From Rhodococcus yananensis (GTDB lineage: Bacteria > Actinomycetota > Actinomycetes > Mycobacteriales > Mycobacteriaceae), in contig NZ_JAIYEP010000024.1 in the NCBI RefSeq assembly GCF_020515525.1, forward strand, positions 1-54,808: a stretch of 54,808 nucleotides of DNA, read 5' to 3'. The notes beneath the pieces were generated by a model, which worked only from the letters and a program-made list of their open reading frames with translations, was not told the DNA's origin and made no database searches. The stretch's first letter is position 1. Every line of letters starts with the position of its first letter. The position numbers and the translations under genes were made by a program. Below are positions 26,838 to 35,187 of this stretch, piece after piece.

Positions 26838-26948
26838 TCCTCGGTACGCATGTGCCGAGGTGCAGGTAATCCGGTGGGACACCGGAGCGGTCGCGCCACT
26901 GTGACAGGGGATCCCCGGATCGTCCTGGAGCCAGAAAACTCCCGCGGC
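26838..26948 (+). promoter_or_regulatory. Cobalamin riboswitch of cbtB-cbtA-cobQ-cobK
   Basis: The conserved core GGTAATCCGGTGGGACACCGGAGCGG is followed by GCGCCACTGTGAC, which contains the classic CCACTG box. The 3' element GAGCCAGAAAACTCCCGC is the counterpart of AGCCAGGAGACCTGCC. A hairpin with CCTCGG/CCGAGG arms (26839-26860) opens the element. A GGGA...TCCC pair (26966-26980) just before the AGGAGG ribosome site of cbtB could be part of the expression platform. Ends are approximate. Confidence 0.85.
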
Positions 26949-26993
26949 GCGTGTCCTTTCACGATGGGACGCGTAATCCCAGGAGGTTTCGTT

Positions 26994-27188
26994 ATGGCCG
27001 TGGTCCACACCCCGGATGACTCGCTCGGCACCGCGGCGCTCGCCGCGGCCCTCGCCGCGGTGATCGTGCTGGCGATGCTCGTGCTCTACCTGGTCGGTTT
27101 CGATCAGGGAGCCGTGTCGCGCACCGGCATGTTCATGCACGAGCTCATGCACGACGGCCGGCATCTGCTCGGCCTTCCGTGCCACTGA
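26994..27188 (+). CDS. cbtB: Cobalt transporter subunit CbtB
   Basis: CbtB is the small subunit of a predicted cobalt importer. It has 64 residues with one transmembrane helix (about 14-38) and a C-terminal His-rich metal-binding motif, HELMHDGRHLLGLPCH. The ATG has a strong AGGAGG site. It lies directly downstream of a cobalamin riboswitch, so cobalt uptake should fall when B12 is abundant. Confidence 0.93.
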   Translation: MAVVHTPDDSLGTAALAAALAAVIVLAMLVLYLVGFDQGAVSRTGMFMHELMHDGRHLLGLPCH

Positions 27189-27202
27189 GAGCGGGCCGAT
27201 CG

Positions 27203-27970
27203 ATGCCTGGAACATTCGTTCAACTGTTGTTGCGTGGTCTGCTCGCGGGCCTGCTCGCGGGTCTGCTCGCCGGTGCGGTCGCCTTCGTCGTCGGCGAACC
27301 GCACGTCGACTCGGCGATCGCGCTGGAGGAGGCCGCCGCGGACGCGCACTCGCACGATGCGGGTGCGGCGGCCGAGGACGCGGAGGCAGGGCACAGTCAC
27401 GGCGACGACGCGGAGGTGAGCCGCACCGGCCAGAAGGCCGGACTGTTCCTCGCCACCGCCCTCGCCGGAACGGCGCTCGGTGCGCTGTACGCGTCGGTGT
27501 TGCACTTCGCGCGCCGCCACACCGACCTGCCCGGCTGGAAACTCGCCCTCACCGGTGCCGGACTGGCGTGGCTCGCGATCGCGGCCGTGCCGTTCGTCAA
27601 GTACCCCGCGAACCCGCCCGCCGTCGGTGACCCCGACACCATCGACGAACGCACGCTGCTGTGGCTGGCCGCGGTCGTCCTCGGTCTCGTCGCGGTCGCG
27701 GTGGCGGTCGCGGTGGCGAAGGCCGTCGCGACGCAGGAACTGCACACTGTCCGGATCATTGCCCCGGTCGTCGCGTTCCTCGTCGTCGTGGGCCTCGGGT
27801 ACCTGGTGCTCCCGACCATCGACGAGGTCGGTGAGGACTTCCCGGCGTCGCTGCTGTGGCAGTTCCGCGTCGCCTCCGTGTCGGTGCAACTCACCCTGTG
27901 GGCGGCGTTGGGCTTCGCCTTCGCGTTCCTCACCGAACGGTCGTCCCGCCGCGTCTCCGTCCCGGCCTGA
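27203..27970 (+). CDS. cbtA: Cobalt transporter subunit CbtA
   Basis: CbtA is the polytopic partner of CbtB. The 255-residue protein has about five or six transmembrane helices. The first loop is rich in His, Asp and Glu (DAHSHDAG and AGHSHGDDAEVS, about residues 45-75) and probably binds cobalt. Family segments include GKxGLFLATALAGTALGALYA-like sequence and VKYPANPPAVGDPDTI. It is 14 bp after cbtB and its stop is 1 bp before the cobQ start. Confidence 0.93.
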   Translation: MPGTFVQLLLRGLLAGLLAGLLAGAVAFVVGEPHVDSAIALEEAAADAHSHDAGAAAEDAEAGHSHGDDAEVSRTGQKAGLFLATALAGTALGALYASVLHFARRHTDLPGWKLALTGAGLAWLAIAAVPFVKYPANPPAVGDPDTIDERTLLWLAAVVLGLVAVAVAVAVAKAVATQELHTVRIIAPVVAFLVVVGLGYLVLPTIDEVGEDFPASLLWQFRVASVSVQLTLWAALGFAFAFLTERSSRRVSVPA

Positions 27971-27971
27971 C

Positions 27972-29465
27972 GTGGGGCGGGGCCTGCTCGTCGCCGGAAC
28001 GACCTCGGACGCGGGAAAGTCCGTGGTCGTCACCGGACTGTGCCGGGCCCTGGCTCGCCGCGGACTGACCGTCGCGCCGTTCAAGGCGCAGAACATGTCG
28101 AACAACTCGATGGTCGCGGTCGATCCCGGCACCGGCGACGGTGTCGAGATCGGCCGCGCCCAGTGGGTGCAGGCCGTCGCGGCGCGCGCCGAACCGGAGT
28201 CGGCCATGAACCCGGTGCTGCTCAAACCCGGAAGCGACCGGCGCAGTCACGTCGTGGTGCGCGGGCGTCCGGCCGGGACCCTCGAGGCCGGCGAGTTCGC
28301 CGGGGGGCGCCGTCATCTCGCGGAGGCCGCGTTCGCGGCGTTCGACGACCTGCGTGGCCGCGTCGACGTGGTGGTGTGCGAGGGGGCGGGTAGCGCCGCC
28401 GAGATCAACCTGCGTGCACACGACTACGTCAACATGGGCCTCGCGCAGCATGGTTCGTTGCCCACGATCCTCGTCGGCGACATCGACCGCGGTGGCGTCT
28501 TCGCCTCGATGTTCGGGACGGTGGCGCTCCTCGACGCCGCCGACCAGGCCCTGGTCCGCGGATTCGTGATCAACAAGTTCCGCGGCGACGTCGGCTTGCT
28601 GCGGCCCGGGCTCGACTCGCTGCACGACCTGACCGGCCGCCCCGTCCTCGGGGTGGTGCCGTGGTTGCGCGACATGTGGCTCGACTCCGAGGATTCCCTC
28701 GCACTGACGTCTCGGCCTGCCCACGACGGGGAGGGTGCGCTCACGATCGCCGTCGTCATGTTGCCGCGCGTCAGCAACTTCACCGACGTCGATGCACTGT
28801 GCCTCGAACCGGATGTGCGGGTGCGCTTCGTCGACGATCCACGCGCGCTCGCGGACACCGATGTGATCGTCGTACCCGGCACCCGCGCGACGCTGGCCGA
28901 CCTCGCCTGGCTGCGGTCGCGGGGTCTGGACGCCGCGATCGTCGAGCACGCCCGCCGCGGGGGCGTCGTGCTGGGGATCTGTGGCGGATTCCAGATGCTC
29001 GGCGGTGAGATCCGCGACCCGCACGGTGTCGAGGGTGAGGCCGGGGCCTCCGCCCGCGGCCTCGGTCTGCTCGACGTGCGCACCGAATTCGGTTCCGCGA
29101 AAGTGCTGCGGCTCCCGGTCGGCGACGCACTGGGGGTGCCCGCGTCGGGGTACGAGATCCACCACGGCCGAATCGACCGTCTCGGCGGCGACGAATTCCT
29201 CGGTGGTGCCCGCGCCGGTGCCGTGTTCGGCACGATGTGGCACGGCAGCCTCGAAGGTGATGCGCTCCGCGGTGCGTGGCTGCGCGAGGTCGCCTCGCTC
29301 CGTGGCCGCGAGATCGTCACGGGCACGGTGAGTTTCCCCGCCGCCCGTGAAGCGCGCATCGATGTGCTGGCCGACGCGATCGACGAGCATCTCGACGTCG
29401 ACGCCATCCTGGCGATGCTCGGCGACCTCCCCGCGCCGCCCACCCTCACGGCGGCGCTGTCGTGA
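27972..29465 (+). CDS. cobQ: Cobyric acid synthase
   Basis: CobQ amidates the b, d, e and g side chains of adenosylcobyrinic acid a,c-diamide, using glutamine and ATP. The dethiobiotin synthetase-like ATP domain (about 1-230) has the P-loop GTTSDAGKS and PFKAQNMSNNS. The glutaminase domain (about 250-450) has GICGGFQMLG with the Cys nucleophile near residue 336, and a catalytic His in MWHGSLEG near 422. It has 497 residues. The GTG start follows the cbtA stop without its own ribosome site, which suggests coupling. Confidence 0.96.
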   Translation: MGRGLLVAGTTSDAGKSVVVTGLCRALARRGLTVAPFKAQNMSNNSMVAVDPGTGDGVEIGRAQWVQAVAARAEPESAMNPVLLKPGSDRRSHVVVRGRPAGTLEAGEFAGGRRHLAEAAFAAFDDLRGRVDVVVCEGAGSAAEINLRAHDYVNMGLAQHGSLPTILVGDIDRGGVFASMFGTVALLDAADQALVRGFVINKFRGDVGLLRPGLDSLHDLTGRPVLGVVPWLRDMWLDSEDSLALTSRPAHDGEGALTIAVVMLPRVSNFTDVDALCLEPDVRVRFVDDPRALADTDVIVVPGTRATLADLAWLRSRGLDAAIVEHARRGGVVLGICGGFQMLGGEIRDPHGVEGEAGASARGLGLLDVRTEFGSAKVLRLPVGDALGVPASGYEIHHGRIDRLGGDEFLGGARAGAVFGTMWHGSLEGDALRGAWLREVASLRGREIVTGTVSFPAAREARIDVLADAIDEHLDVDAILAMLGDLPAPPTLTAALS

Positions 29466-30196
29466 CCGTGCTGATCCTCGGCGGCACCGGCGAAGCGCGA
29501 GCCCTCGCGCGTGAGCTCGCTTCCGCCGGAACGGTGTTCCTGTCGTCTCTGGCGGGGCGCGTGCGCAATCCGGCGCTGCCGGTGGGGGAGGTGCGGATCG
29601 GCGGATTCGGTGGTGCCGACGGACTCGCGCGGTTCCTGCGTGAACACCGGATCGTCGCGGTCGTCGACGCCACCCATCCCTTCGCTGCCGGCATCAGCAC
29701 CAACGCCGCTGCCGCGTGCACCGCGACGGGGACACCGCTGCTGCGGCTGCAACGTCCCGGATGGTCCGATCCGTCGGGGCGGTGGACGTGGGTGGACGAT
29801 CACGACGATGCCGCCGCCGCCGCATCGTCCGGTGGCCGCATCTTCCTCAGCACGGGTCGGCAGACGCTGCAGCGGTTCGTCGGCCCACTCGCCGACCTGC
29901 AGGTGCTCGTGCGCGTCGTCGATCCGCTCGGGTACGAACCCCCCGCAGGGTGGACGGTGCTGTGTGCGCGCGGCCCCTACACCCTCGACGGTGAGCGGGA
30001 ACTCCTGCGCGACAACGCTGTCGACACGCTCGTCACCAAGGATTCCGGTGGCGAGCTCACCCGAGCCAAACTCGATGCCGCCGCCGAACTCGGGATCCGG
30101 GTGATCGTCGTGCGACGGCCCGCCGCCCCCCTCGGTGTCCGGACGGTCGACTCGGTCGACGACGCGGTGGGCTGGGTCCTCACGCAGGCGGAATGA
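29462..30196 (+). CDS. cobK: Precorrin-6A reductase
   Basis: CobK reduces precorrin-6A to precorrin-6B with NADPH in the aerobic B12 pathway. The N-terminal VLILGGTGEARALA and VDATHPFAAGIS (about 70-80) motifs, the TGRQTLQRF segment and the C-terminal VTKDSGGELTRAKLDAA are diagnostic. It has 244 residues. It starts at a GTGA overlap with the cobQ stop. Confidence 0.95.
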   Translation: MTVLILGGTGEARALARELASAGTVFLSSLAGRVRNPALPVGEVRIGGFGGADGLARFLREHRIVAVVDATHPFAAGISTNAAAACTATGTPLLRLQRPGWSDPSGRWTWVDDHDDAAAAASSGGRIFLSTGRQTLQRFVGPLADLQVLVRVVDPLGYEPPAGWTVLCARGPYTLDGERELLRDNAVDTLVTKDSGGELTRAKLDAAAELGIRVIVVRRPAAPLGVRTVDSVDDAVGWVLTQAE

Positions 30197-30208
30197 CGGA
30201 GTCCGTCA
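30194..30208. terminator. Palindrome at the convergent cobK end
   Basis: TGACGGA, one G, TCCGTCA forms a perfect inverted repeat that contains the stop codons of both cobK and the opposite gene. It may act as a weak bidirectional terminator. Confidence 0.4.
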
Positions 30209-30754
30209 CAACTCCGGACCCCGGGCCCGCAGATCGTCGACCTTCCTCATCGCCTCCCGCAGCTCGGTGAGCCACTCGTCGGCGTGCCGGCCGGCCAACC
30301 GCACGGTCCACTTGAGCGCATCGGCCCGCGATCGCGCGACCCCCGCGTCGACGAGGGTGTCGAGCACCTTGCGTTCCGGTTGCCGGAGCCTGGTCATCAC
30401 CGGCACCGACAGGTGGGTGAACAGCACGTGCCGGTCGCCGAGTGTCACCGCCCACGCCACCTTGCGGCCGTAGCGGGCCTCGGCTTCGTCGGCGATGCGC
30501 ATGCGTTCGGGTCGGGTGGATTCGCGGAACCGGGCGATGCGACCGTCGGCTGCGGCACCGGAATCGTCGTCGGGCGCGGGTAGTTCGCCGGTGACGACGA
30601 TCTCCTCGCGGTCGACCTCGACCGTGGCGGCTCCCGTGAACCAGTCGTCGGGTAGGCGTCCGGCGAACCACTCGGCTGCGTCGCTCGCGTCGGGGACGTC
30701 GGCCTGCTGCCAGCCGCCCGGACGTCCCGGTCCGAAATGGTGTGGATGTCGCAT
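30206..30754 (-). CDS. Conserved actinobacterial protein with RHH-like C-terminus
   Basis: This 182-residue soluble protein has no firm family name that I can give. The N-terminus has a short His-rich stretch (RHPHHFGPG), the middle is a beta-rich region (VEVDREEIVVTGELP), and the C-terminus (ERKVLDTLVDAGVARSRADALKWTVRLAG, of which VARSRADAL resembles the ribbon-helix-helix sRsEAL motif) could bind DNA. ATG 30754 has a GAGGAGGG site and is preferred to an in-frame start at 30793. A dyad lies about 40 bp upstream. Autoregulation is possible but unproven. Confidence 0.65.
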   Translation of the reverse strand: MRHPHHFGPGRPGGWQQADVPDASDAAEWFAGRLPDDWFTGAATVEVDREEIVVTGELPAPDDDSGAAADGRIARFRESTRPERMRIADEAEARYGRKVAWAVTLGDRHVLFTHLSVPVMTRLRQPERKVLDTLVDAGVARSRADALKWTVRLAGRHADEWLTELREAMRKVDDLRARGPEL

Positions 30755-30787
30755 GATCGTCCCTCCTCGGGAGTGCGACGTGCGAAA

Positions 30788-30810
30788 TTGCACTGATTAC
30801 AGTGTTGCAC
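30788..30810. promoter_or_regulatory. Candidate operator between divergent genes
   Basis: CACTG-ATTA-CAGTG (30791-30804) is a perfect dyad, flanked by direct repeats TTGCAC at 30788-30793 and 30805-30810. It lies in the gap between the RHH-like gene and the lipase-like gene and is clearly AT-richer than its surroundings. Confidence 0.45.
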
Positions 30811-30908
30811 ATTCGGGTGACCGGCGTCAGCGGACGGGACGTTTGTCCGTGACGCGCCGTCTCGGCTACCGTGTCCGCAATCACAGGCGCGACGGAGAGG
30901 ACATCCGG

Positions 30909-32273
30909 GTGCGAGGTAGATCTGGACGACTCGTCCTTCCCCGCGTCGTGGCCGCGGTGTCGGCGTCGGCACTCGTGGTGCTGGGATGCGCGGCGACCGC
31001 GATCGCCCAACCGGTGGGTGACGCCCCGGTCGACACGCCCGCACCCGACGAGGTCTTCAACGGATACGTCCTCGGCACGTTCGAGGACGCCACGATCGCC
31101 ACACCGCAGGAGATCATCGACGGTGCGACCGGCCATGACCCGTTCTACGACGAACCACCGCTGCACGGCGACGAGGCACCCGGCACGCTGCTGAAGGCGA
31201 AACCGTTCGACGTACTGTTCACCGTGGTGAAACCGGGCAACGTATCCGCCTGGAAGATCATGTACGTCACGGAGAACCTCGACGGCAGCCCCGACATCGG
31301 CACCGGCGTGGTCATGATTCCCGACGACGGCCGCGACAACGCCACCCGCCCGATCGTCGCCTATCAGGAAGCCAACGACAGCGTCGGAGCGCGCTGCCAC
31401 CCGTCGTCGCAGTGGTCCGGCGGTGCCGTCGGTGACGCCTCCGCGTGGTCGGCGCTCGGTCCGCTCGCCCTCATGTGGGGGCAGGGCCTCGCCACCGTCA
31501 TCTCCGACGTCGGCAACGACGCCGACCCCGCGCCGCACGGCGTGTTCGCCGGAAAATACGCTGCGAAGACGCTGCTCGACGGTGTCCGCGCGGCCTTCGC
31601 CGTCGACGACGCCGGACTGAGCCGCGACGCTCCCGTCGGCGTCTTCGGGATCGCGGGCGGTGGCGTCGGAGGCGCGTTCGCTGCCGAACTGCAACCGACG
31701 TACGCACCGGAGATCGATCTGAGGGCCACCGTCCTCGAGGGCATGGTCGTCGACCAACGCAACTTCATCCGCTTCGCCGGTGGCGGAATCGGATCCGGAT
31801 TCGTGTTCGCGACGCTGCTCGGTCTCGAGCCCCAGTATCCGGAGATGCGGCTCGACGAGAAGTTCAACCCCGCCGGCAAGGCCCTGGCCGACGTGTGGCG
31901 GACACAGTGTCAGAACTCCTACTTCTTCACGCCGTTCCTGCCGCTCGAGGCGATGTTCACCTCGGGTGAGAACCCAGCCGACATCGCCGACTTCCAGCAC
32001 GTCTACGACGACAACCGACTCGGCGTGGGTGACGCACCGCGATCGCGGATCCTGATCACCTCGTGCGGCGCCGACGACTCGTTCATGTCGGTGGTGCCCG
32101 CGCAGGACTCGCGTGACCTCGCCGACCGTTACCGCGCAATGGGCACCGACGTCGTCTACCGGCCGTCCGACTGCAGCATGTCGGTGTTCTTCACGAATCT
32201 CTACCGGTGGGGCACCGATCTGTTCGGCATGCAGACCGTCGACTGGCTCGCCACCGAACTCTCCCGGCCCTGA
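30909..32273 (+). CDS. Secreted lipase-family protein lacking the catalytic Ser (pseudoenzyme)
   Basis: An N-terminal signal peptide (about residues 8-38, ending near AIAQP) predicts secretion. The rest follows the secretory lipase (LIP, Candida lipase A-like) family: RPIVAYQEAND, LMWGQGLATVISDVG, then FGIAGGGVGGAFAAELQPTYAPEIDL where active members have GYSQGGGAAxWAAExAPxYAPELxL. The nucleophile position is Ala249. At the C-terminus the expected His region reads PSDCSMSVFF, with no His. It is probably a binding or structural protein rather than a hydrolase. GTG 30909 has a GGAGAGG site; a TACCGT box at 30867-30872 may be the promoter. Confidence 0.75.
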   Translation: MRGRSGRLVLPRVVAAVSASALVVLGCAATAIAQPVGDAPVDTPAPDEVFNGYVLGTFEDATIATPQEIIDGATGHDPFYDEPPLHGDEAPGTLLKAKPFDVLFTVVKPGNVSAWKIMYVTENLDGSPDIGTGVVMIPDDGRDNATRPIVAYQEANDSVGARCHPSSQWSGGAVGDASAWSALGPLALMWGQGLATVISDVGNDADPAPHGVFAGKYAAKTLLDGVRAAFAVDDAGLSRDAPVGVFGIAGGGVGGAFAAELQPTYAPEIDLRATVLEGMVVDQRNFIRFAGGGIGSGFVFATLLGLEPQYPEMRLDEKFNPAGKALADVWRTQCQNSYFFTPFLPLEAMFTSGENPADIADFQHVYDDNRLGVGDAPRSRILITSCGADDSFMSVVPAQDSRDLADRYRAMGTDVVYRPSDCSMSVFFTNLYRWGTDLFGMQTVDWLATELSRP

Positions 32274-32358
32274 CCCCGACCCTGCTCCGGAGCACCCCGG
32301 GGCACCATCCGGCCGCGCGCCGTCCCGGCATGCGCCCGTCCCGAATGAGGCACCTCCC

Positions 32359-33615
32359 ATGAGTCCACTCTGCAGTCTCGTCAGGCGCATGATCGCTGTC
32401 GCGGTCCCCGTGGTGACGGTGGCATCGATCGTGTCGGCTCCCACCGCATCCGCGGACAGCGTCGCGCCGTACCTGAACCTGCCGTTGACCAATCGGTTCG
32501 CGACCGAAGGACCGGGCGGAGTCGACGCGTCGCTACCGACCGACCCGGATCTGCTCGGAGCGCTCGTCGACCGGGCCCGCGCGTCCGGCGTCCCACCCAC
32601 GTCCTATGCGGCGCTGCTCGCGCAGTATCGGCTGGCGCAGGCAACGACCGAGGCCGGCATCGACCTCGCGGCGTGGGACCCGCACACCACCCTCGCCGTG
32701 GGCCGCGACAATCTGATCCGGTCGTACCGGTACTACGAGGACTTCCAGCTGTCGCACCGCGAACTGCAGTGGGCCGGTATGGGCGGGCAGGTCGGAGCGG
32801 ACTTCGGCGGCGGACTCGCCGATTTCGAGCTCGCCACCGACATCTACGATCTGCCGGGGCTCGAAACGGCCGCCCGTTCGGTCGTGGGGGCCGTCGAGTC
32901 CGCGTTCGGTCCGGCCGCGGTCGAGCAACTGCCCGAGGGCCTGCGCGAACTCGCCGATCACGGTGCCGACATCACGGTCGACGACCTGCGGTGGTACATC
33001 CGGCAGGTCCTCGTGATGCAGAAGGCGATCTTCTCCGACCTGATGCCGATGCACTACATGTATGTGCACGAAGGTCTCCCGGCGATCGAGGAGTTCCGGG
33101 ACGTGGGTCTGATCGGCGACGACATCGTCGCGGCGTGGCACGACATCGCGTCCGGGGATCCCGACCGGATCGCCGCGGGCAACGCGGTGTTGTTGCACCG
33201 CGAGCAGTACACGGTCGTGGGCGACCTGTGGGATGCCGTGCGCGGCTACGGCGACGGCATCGGCAAGGCCCTCACCTACGCCACGACCGTCGCCGGATCG
33301 CCCTCGATCGCGGGAGTGCCGCCGCTGCGCAACCACGATCCGATCCGGATCACCGGTACCCTCGCCGACGGCCGCGTCGCCACCCTCACGACCCCGCTGC
33401 CGGCGTGGGACTGGTCGGTGTTCGAGGCGCGCTGGGAGTACATCACGGCGTGGCTGCTGCCGAAGTATCGCGACGCCGTCGAGAACGACTGGCCCACACT
33501 CGAAGCGCAACTGCGGGTGCCCTACGAGGTGCAGTTCGAATCGCACCGCCCGCTCAACAACATCCCGAGGATCCTCACCGACGCGGCAGCCGCGCTCGTT
33601 CTGACGATCGAATGA
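32359..33615 (+). CDS. Secreted protein of unknown function
   Basis: A signal peptide (about residues 1-32, cleavage near ASADS) leads a mature protein of about 386 residues without further membrane segments. The sequence is helical, with many aromatic residues (YRYYEDFQLSHRELQW, PMHYMYVHEGLPAIEEF) and no catalytic motif that I recognise. It lies 85 bp after the lipase-like gene on the same strand, so the two may be cotranscribed and act together at the envelope. It is convergent with cotH. Confidence 0.7.
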   Translation: MSPLCSLVRRMIAVAVPVVTVASIVSAPTASADSVAPYLNLPLTNRFATEGPGGVDASLPTDPDLLGALVDRARASGVPPTSYAALLAQYRLAQATTEAGIDLAAWDPHTTLAVGRDNLIRSYRYYEDFQLSHRELQWAGMGGQVGADFGGGLADFELATDIYDLPGLETAARSVVGAVESAFGPAAVEQLPEGLRELADHGADITVDDLRWYIRQVLVMQKAIFSDLMPMHYMYVHEGLPAIEEFRDVGLIGDDIVAAWHDIASGDPDRIAAGNAVLLHREQYTVVGDLWDAVRGYGDGIGKALTYATTVAGSPSIAGVPPLRNHDPIRITGTLADGRVATLTTPLPAWDWSVFEARWEYITAWLLPKYRDAVENDWPTLEAQLRVPYEVQFESHRPLNNIPRILTDAAAALVLTIE

Positions 33616-33672
33616 GCGCCGGACGACCCGGGCGTCCCGGATGCGCGGCCGAGCGCCGCCGTCGCGGAGCCG

Positions 33673-35187
33673 TCATGGCCGTTCGGCGGCAAGGGCGTCG
33701 GTGCGCTGCAGGATCCACGTGCGCATCGACTCGGCGCTCTGGTGCAGCGTCTCGGCGGTGAGGCCGTCGCTCACCGGAACCGATGCGACGACGTCGTCGA
33801 GCACGTCGAGTGCCCGTCCGCTGCCGTAGATCTGCTCGTACAGATCCCAGTACGCACTCTCGTACAGTTCGGTGAACGCCGTCGATGCGAGGAATCGGGT
33901 CTTCAGTGAGTTGCCCGCACCGAATCCGCCGCGCCCCGCACCTGCGCCACCTGCACCTCCGCTCATCGAAACGGAGTCGTGGGGTCCGGCATCGGTGCTG
34001 CCCTGCATGGCCAGGTTCAGATCCCACGACACCACCGACAGCTTCTTCGTCTCCGTGTCGTACCAGAGGTAGTAGTTCTGTCCCGGTCCCGCCATGTCGT
34101 CCGTGTTCACCAGAAGATTCTGGGTCGCCACATATCTCGCGAACGACTCGACGTCGACGCGGTCTGCGAGATGGGCGTCGAATTCCTCGTCGCTCGCCGA
34201 ATCCAGCCACTTCAGGAAACCGATGATCGGTTGTACGTCGCCTGTTCCTTCGGCGTTGATCTGCTTGAACTGGCCGGTGTAGTCGGCCTGATCGTCGCCG
34301 ACGTAGACGAAGCTCGACGAGGCATCGGCCTTGTACAGGTAGCCGTCGGAGTCGAACAGCGAATCCGCGTACCCGTCGTCCGGATGCTCGAGCAGCAGCC
34401 GCGTCGTGGTCGCGCTGCCGTTCACCGAATACGTCGAGTACGTGTAGCGCTGGGACGGCTGGCCGGTGTCGGCCGTCAGGGACAGTGCCGTGGCCTCGTT
34501 GAGCACCGGAGTGCCGGGACGCACCGAGATCTCGGTCATGCCTTGGTAGGCACGACCTTCGATGTTCTCGTCGAAGCTGATCAGCAGGGGGAGGGAGGTC
34601 GGATCGTCCGCCGACAGTGACGTCGTGCCGCCGGGACCGCCCATTCCCTCGGGACCGCGCCCGACCTGTCCCGCCATCGCCTCCGGGCCGAACTCGTCGG
34701 GTGGAGCGAATCCCTCGGGCGGCTCGAATCCTTCGGGCGGTTCCATTCCTTCCGGAGGGCCGAGGCCTTGGTCGTCACCGGTCGCCCGCAGACCCCTGAG
34801 CGTCGAATTGCCCTTCAGTCGAACCGCCGCGTCGGTGATCACGGTCCCGTCGATGGTGACCGTCGCGTTCACCCACTTCTTCTCGCCGTCGTCCTGGTAC
34901 GCCACGATCATGTCGTCGTACTCGACGTCGCTGATCTCGACGGATACCTCGTGCTCGACCGACATGTCGAACAGATCCACGGTGCCGGCGATGTTCTCGG
35001 TGATCTCCGAGGCGATGACGGTGGCGTCGCCGGTGATGTAGGGGCGGACCCGGACGGTGCCGAACGCTGCCGCCATGATCACCACGAACGCGACGAGTAC
35101 GGCCGGAACCTTCCAGTGCTGACGCAGCGACGTCGGGATGCGGTGCCGCAGCGGGCGTCGCGGTGGAGCGGTCGTGTCGTCGCTCAT
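33673..35187 (-). CDS. CotH-type protein kinase, membrane-anchored
   Basis: The protein has a short cytosolic N-terminus, one transmembrane helix (about residues 27-45) and a large outer domain. The CotH kinase motifs are present: VRLKGNSTLRG (about 122), NTDDMAGPGQNYYLWYD (about 355) and VVSWDLNLAM (about 380), the latter two supplying the conserved catalytic and metal-binding Asp residues of this atypical Ser/Thr kinase fold. An insertion of PPEG(M/F) repeats (about 143-160) and a Gly-rich stretch (SGGAGGAGAGRGGFGAG) are unusual. In Bacillus, CotH phosphorylates spore-coat proteins. It overlaps the DUF4956 gene at ATGA. Confidence 0.88.
   Translation of the reverse strand: MSDDTTAPPRRPLRHRIPTSLRQHWKVPAVLVAFVVIMAAAFGTVRVRPYITGDATVIASEITENIAGTVDLFDMSVEHEVSVEISDVEYDDMIVAYQDDGEKKWVNATVTIDGTVITDAAVRLKGNSTLRGLRATGDDQGLGPPEGMEPPEGFEPPEGFAPPDEFGPEAMAGQVGRGPEGMGGPGGTTSLSADDPTSLPLLISFDENIEGRAYQGMTEISVRPGTPVLNEATALSLTADTGQPSQRYTYSTYSVNGSATTTRLLLEHPDDGYADSLFDSDGYLYKADASSSFVYVGDDQADYTGQFKQINAEGTGDVQPIIGFLKWLDSASDEEFDAHLADRVDVESFARYVATQNLLVNTDDMAGPGQNYYLWYDTETKKLSVVSWDLNLAMQGSTDAGPHDSVSMSGGAGGAGAGRGGFGAGNSLKTRFLASTAFTELYESAYWDLYEQIYGSGRALDVLDDVVASVPVSDGLTAETLHQSAESMRTWILQRTDALAAERP

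Noticed and set aside
32283-32294. TGCTCCGGAGCA palindrome after the lipase-like gene as terminator
   Set aside because: It has no loop and only 6 bp per arm, so a stable hairpin is unlikely.
32113-32358. Fusion of the lipase-like and following secreted gene suggested by an open frame
   Set aside because: The second protein has its own ATG and signal peptide at 32359; the upstream part of that frame is out-of-frame lipase sequence.
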